Notes under the pieces: model-generated
Databases searched by the model: none
What the model was told of the DNA's origin: nothing
What the model saw: only the letters and a program-made list of their open reading frames with translations
Origin: Caulochytrium protostelioides
Lineage: Eukaryota; Chytridiomycota; Caulochytriomycetes; Caulochytriales; Caulochytriaceae
Assembly: GCA_003615045.1 (NCBI GenBank)
Contig: ML014122.1
Coordinates: forward strand, 62,001 to 126,000
Reading direction: 5' to 3'
Length of the DNA stretch: 64,000 bases
Translations under genes and position numbers: made by a program
Part shown: positions 61,122-64,000 of the stretch, piece after piece
How the letters are laid out: each line of letters opens with the position of its first letter
Position numbering within the stretch: position 1 is the first letter of the stretch

Positions 61122-62438
61122 CGGGACGGTAGGGGGTAGCGGATAGCGGTGAGGGAGCCGCGCCGCGGGGCGGTATGACGATCGCCGATGCTGTGGATCA
61201 GGACCAACGCCGCAGCGACGCTCTTCTCGTCAGGACGGCGACGACGAGACGTTCGTGGCGACGGCGACGAGCCACGTGGCGACCGGCTGGACCCTCGCGC
61301 GGCGGCTGCGTCGGGCCGATGCCACGTGGACCATGTGGATCACGAGTCTCGAACGCGTTCAGGGCTGGTGCAGAGCGCGACGACGAGAGGAGGCGAGACC
61401 AGACGGGCAATGGGCAGCGGAGTCAGCGGCGGCCACGACGACGGCCACGACGACGGCCACGGCAGTGGCAGCGGCAGCGGCAGCGGGACGGTCGGGCGAC
61501 CGGCGGTCGGTGAGCGGCGTCGGGAGGCATGCGCAGCCCGAAACCGATGGGTCCGACAACAAGCGGCGGTAGTGGACGGCAGGCCGCGTTTTTCTTTCTT
61601 GCTGTGGCGCCGGCGCCGCGGGTGGGGTCGTCCACCGCCGTCAGGGCCGCGGCCACCCCGCACCCGCTGGCCACGACGCGTACTCAACGACCGCAGGATC
61701 TTCATACTGGGCCATGAGCTGATGCGTCCGAGATGCCTGTGCAAGACGCATTGTCCAGGATACGACGCGTTGGAAAGACGGTCGACGGGGAGGTCGTGCC
61801 TGGACCAGGGTCGACAGCCTGCCGCGCGAGCTTCTCGTCGGGGGGACGGTCGGGTGGCCGATCCAGGGACGAGGCGGATTGCCTCCCTGGATGGCGATTC
61901 TTGCTCGAACGCTGTCGACGATGACACTCCTGAAGAAACGGGTCGACCTGTCCTGAACCCTTGATACCACGCGACGGCGGGTCACCACCACGAGGCGCGT
62001 GGTCGTGGGCTCCTGGTCATGTCAGGCGGATGCTGAATCCAGCGAAGCTGGGTAGATCCGCGCCTCCCCTCTCCGTACCCATCGGCGGCGGCGGAAACAG
62101 CGATGTCCCCGATGCCTTCGATCCTTCAACCGCCAAGCAAAGGGTGGGGTAGGGGGACACGTCCCTATGTGGTTGGCCACGGCCCGCCATGGCGCCCGGA
62201 CGTCTCGCAGATCTGGGATCGCCGAGACCGGCCAGCCAGGCTCCGTCGAAAGGTATGATCGCCCCGACGATCTCAACGCCCCGCATGGTGCTTCTTGCCC
62301 TCCCGAGACCGAACAGAGCTGCCCGGCAATCTCTGCAGTCCAGCCGCCGCCACCTGTCCGCCGCCACGTGCCGATCCTTGCTGCGCCTCGGCTTCCCGCG
62401 GGTCGCCCGAAATCGCCCCCAATCTCTCCGGAACCACC

Positions 62439-63497
62439 ATGCCGCTGCTCTCGTCGCGGTCATCGAAGGCTGAGGGACGGTCCCGCGACCGTGACCGTGA
62501 CCGTGACCGTGACCGTGACCGTGACCGTGACCGCGATGCCCAGTCCCCCGACTCGGCCGCTGCGGCCTCCCTCGCGTCCATGAACGAGCCGGCCGCGGCG
62601 CCGGCAGCGCCGGCAGCGCCGGCAGCGCCCGCCGCCGTCGCCCGCAGCGACGCCGTCCAGGGCACTGACGGCTCGCTGCCGCGCCTGCTGCAGCGTAAGC
62701 TGGTGGTCGTGGGCGCCGCGCGCGTTGGCAAGACGCGGCTGCTCGCCAGCGGCGGCGGCGCCGACGGCCCGCGCCGCGTCCACCAGCCGCCGTACCGCAT
62801 GACGCACGGCGTCGCGATCTCGAACCGCATCGTGCCCGTCCCGGGGCAGCCGGACCTCGGCGTCAACTGGACCGTCTGGGACGTCGCGGGCGCGCCGCTC
62901 TTCGGCGCGTTCCACGGCGCCGCCGTCCGCGACGCCGACGCCGCCGTCCTCGTGTACGACGTGACGCGCCCCGAGACGCGCGAGGCGCTCACCGCCGACT
63001 GGGCGCCGCGCATCGCCCGCGACGGCGGCGCCATTCCGTGCCTCGTGCTCGGCACGCACACCGACCTCCGCCTCGACGTGCCCGTCGCGCCGCTCGCGCG
63101 CGCCGCCGATCCCGCGAGCCCGGCCGCGGCGTCGGCGGCCGCGGCCGCGACCGCCGACGTCGACGACGCGGCGCCCGACACGCTCGCCGCCTGGGCCGCC
63201 GAGCACGGCTTCCTGCACGCCACGTGGGCGCTGCCGCGCGGCCCGCCCGACGCGGCGCTGGCGACCGTGCTGGCCACGCTGACCGCGCGCGCCGTCGCCG
63301 CCAACGCCGCCGAGTCCGCCGCCGCCAATGCTGCGCGTCGCCCGTCGGCCGCGGGCTCGGCCGCGGGCTCGGCCGCAAGCTCGGCCGCCGCCGTGAATGC
63401 GCCCGCCCACCGGGCCCGCGATGCCGCACGGCCTCGGGGCACCCTAGGGTCGCAGGGCTCGCTTGAAGCGACCTCCCGCGACCGGATCGCTGCCTAA
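62439..63497 (+). CDS. divergent Rab/Ras-like small GTPase with degenerate catalytic motifs
   Basis: 352 residues from the ATG at 62439 (ACCACCATG context); 48 further upstream codons look non-coding. An N-terminal extension carries nine Arg-Asp pairs (CGTGAC repeats, residues 16-33) and an Ala/Pro run. The G domain spans ~86-260: P-loop VVVGAARVGKT with Lys98; switch II reads WDVAGAPLF where Rabs have WDTAGQERF, so the catalytic Gln is replaced by Ala152; then RDADAAVLVYDVT, close to Rab6-type sequence; and G4 reads GTHTDL instead of the NKxD motif. The C-terminal ~90 residues are Ala/Ser-rich with no Cys prenylation motif. GTP hydrolysis and guanine specificity may therefore be altered. It could be a pseudo-GTPase or a Rab-like regulator not anchored by prenylation. 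Confidence 0.75.
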   Translation: MPLLSSRSSKAEGRSRDRDRDRDRDRDRDRDRDAQSPDSAAAASLASMNEPAAAPAAPAAPAAPAAVARSDAVQGTDGSLPRLLQRKLVVVGAARVGKTRLLASGGGADGPRRVHQPPYRMTHGVAISNRIVPVPGQPDLGVNWTVWDVAGAPLFGAFHGAAVRDADAAVLVYDVTRPETREALTADWAPRIARDGGAIPCLVLGTHTDLRLDVPVAPLARAADPASPAAASAAAAATADVDDAAPDTLAAWAAEHGFLHATWALPRGPPDAALATVLATLTARAVAANAAESAAANAARRPSAAGSAAGSAASSAAAVNAPAHRARDAARPRGTLGSQGSLEATSRDRIAA

Positions 63498-63539
63498 CAA
63501 AGAAGAAAAAAAACCGCCATCATCAAAAAACGAGAGATC

Positions 63540-63549
63540 AATAAATAAA
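63540..63549 (+). promoter_or_regulatory. overlapping AATAAA polyadenylation signals
   Basis: Two overlapping AATAAA hexamers 43 bases after the GTPase stop codon, in a short A-rich 3' flank. Confidence 0.6.
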
Positions 63550-63591
63550 AGGGCCGTTCACCAGAATCAAAGAAGCGGAGGCACGCGTTCG

Positions 63592-64000
63592 TTACGCGCG
63601 CGAGCCGCCACGCGAGCCGCCACGGAACCCGCCACGCGAGCCGCCGCGGGCACCGCCGCGAGCACCGCCGCGAGCACCACCACGCGAGCCGCCGCGGGTC
63701 ATGCCGCCGCGGGCGCCGCCGCGGTCGCTGCCGCCGCGGAACCCGCCGCGGCCGCGGCGCGCGGGGCCGTCGGTCGGCGCGCCGGCGCCCGTGATCTCGG
63801 CTCGCCCCGCCGAGCGCACGGCGCGCGCGCCTTCGTGGCGCGTCGCGGCGCCGCCACCAGCCGCGGCGCCGCCGGCGCGGAGGGTGCGCGGGTCGACGGC
63901 GCGGTCGCGCCAGCGCGTCTTGTCGCGCTTCGGGCCGCCGGGCGCCGCCACGGACGACGCGGCGGCCGCCGCCGCGGACGGGCTCGCCGCGGCGTCGGTG
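63592..64000 (-). CDS. RGG-box protein, C-terminal part, cut by the right edge
   Basis: The minus-strand frame is open from the window end to the stop at 63592-63594 (about 135 residues visible, no ATG inside). It begins with an Ala/Ser run, passes a short charged segment (GGPKRDKTRWRDRAVDPRTL) and ends in about ten Arg-Gly-Gly units alternating with Ser, Ala or Phe. The DNA shows the matching 12-bp tandem repeats. C-terminal RGG boxes bind RNA and are methylated; they occur on many RNA-binding proteins (La-related, Stm1/SERBP-like, helicases). The charged lead-in does not identify which one. Confidence 0.65.
   Translation of the reverse strand, partial: TDAAASPSAAAAAASSVAAPGGPKRDKTRWRDRAVDPRTLRAGGAAAGGGAATRHEGARAVRSAGRAEITGAGAPTDGPARRGRGGFRGGSDRGGARGGMTRGGSRGGARGGARGGARGGSRGGFRGGSRGGSRA

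Larger units (their letters stand above)
60650..62438. other. divergent promoter region, CUL3 / GTPase
   Basis: About 1.8 kb containing the CUL3 leader array, an AGGGAT repeat zone and a TATA box on the plus strand. ORFs of up to 258 codons on the plus strand (61188-61964) lack any family signature and contain repeat-encoded Gly/Ser and His/Asp runs, so they are not called. Confidence 0.5.

Noticed and set aside
61188-61964. 258-codon ORF downstream of the TATA box at 61115
   Set aside because: No family resemblance, repeat-encoded Gly/Ser and His/Asp runs, and overlapping ORFs of similar length on both strands.

Overview
This window reads as nuclear DNA from a GC-rich, gene-dense eukaryote, most likely a fungus, and probably an early-diverging (zoosporic/chytrid-like) one. 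The evidence is a set of fungal-style housekeeping genes: a Dnf1/2-type P4-ATPase, a single-chain cytosolic acetyl-CoA carboxylase, SNF1 kinase with its UBA-like and C-terminal regulatory domains, a Mob2 whose N-terminal region resembles yeast Mob2, an Hcs1/SMUBP2-type helicase, Bcd1, Rpb8 and cullin-3. Most coding regions are long uninterrupted ORFs padded with Ala/Pro/Ser/Asp low-complexity inserts. Three genes carry one GT-AG intron each, recognisable because splicing restores the family sequence. The species cannot be fixed from the sequence; Caulochytrium-like GC-rich chytrids are one guess.

Layout, left to right: an RD/SR-rich C-terminal tail entering from the left edge (1-83, +); tRNA-Ala(UGC) (-); a small secreted Tyr/Gln/Pro repeat protein (-); a P4-ATPase lipid flippase (2637-9167, -); SNF1 (11077-13500, -); an Hcs1-like helicase (16080-18296, +); MOB2 (19116-19808, +); BCD1 with one intron (19917-21970, -); RPB8 with a 6-base first coding exon (23103-24035, +); ACC1 (24350-32716, -); an MHYT-domain membrane sensor (34267-36984, -); a multi-pass membrane protein of unknown family (40547-42658, +); a two-exon small TPR protein (42925-43456, -); a single-pass type I membrane protein (44119-46077, -); a GT14-GT77 fused glycosyltransferase (50803-54228, +) followed by a second GT14 enzyme (55273-57681, +); CUL3 (57761-60649, -); a divergent Rab-like GTPase lacking standard catalytic motifs (62439-63497, +); and the RGG-rich C-terminus of a protein running off the right edge (63592-64000, -).

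The genes are not an operon. Shared themes are growth and energy signalling (SNF1 is known to inhibit ACC1 in yeast), polarity and membrane asymmetry (Mob2-NDR kinase, Dnf flippases), RNA biogenesis (tRNA, Rpb8, Bcd1, RGG protein) and cell-surface construction (two adjacent Golgi-type glycosyltransferases, signal-peptide proteins). Intergenic DNA is unusually rich in imperfect tandem arrays with a period of 5, 10 or 12 bp, at several independent places and with different consensus sequences. Long overlapping ORFs on both strands in these spacers are a by-product of GC content; I found no convincing genes there. The most unusual items are the fused glycosyltransferase with its neighbour, the MHYT sensor, the degenerate GTPase, the minute RPB8 exon and the 5-bp-period arrays.
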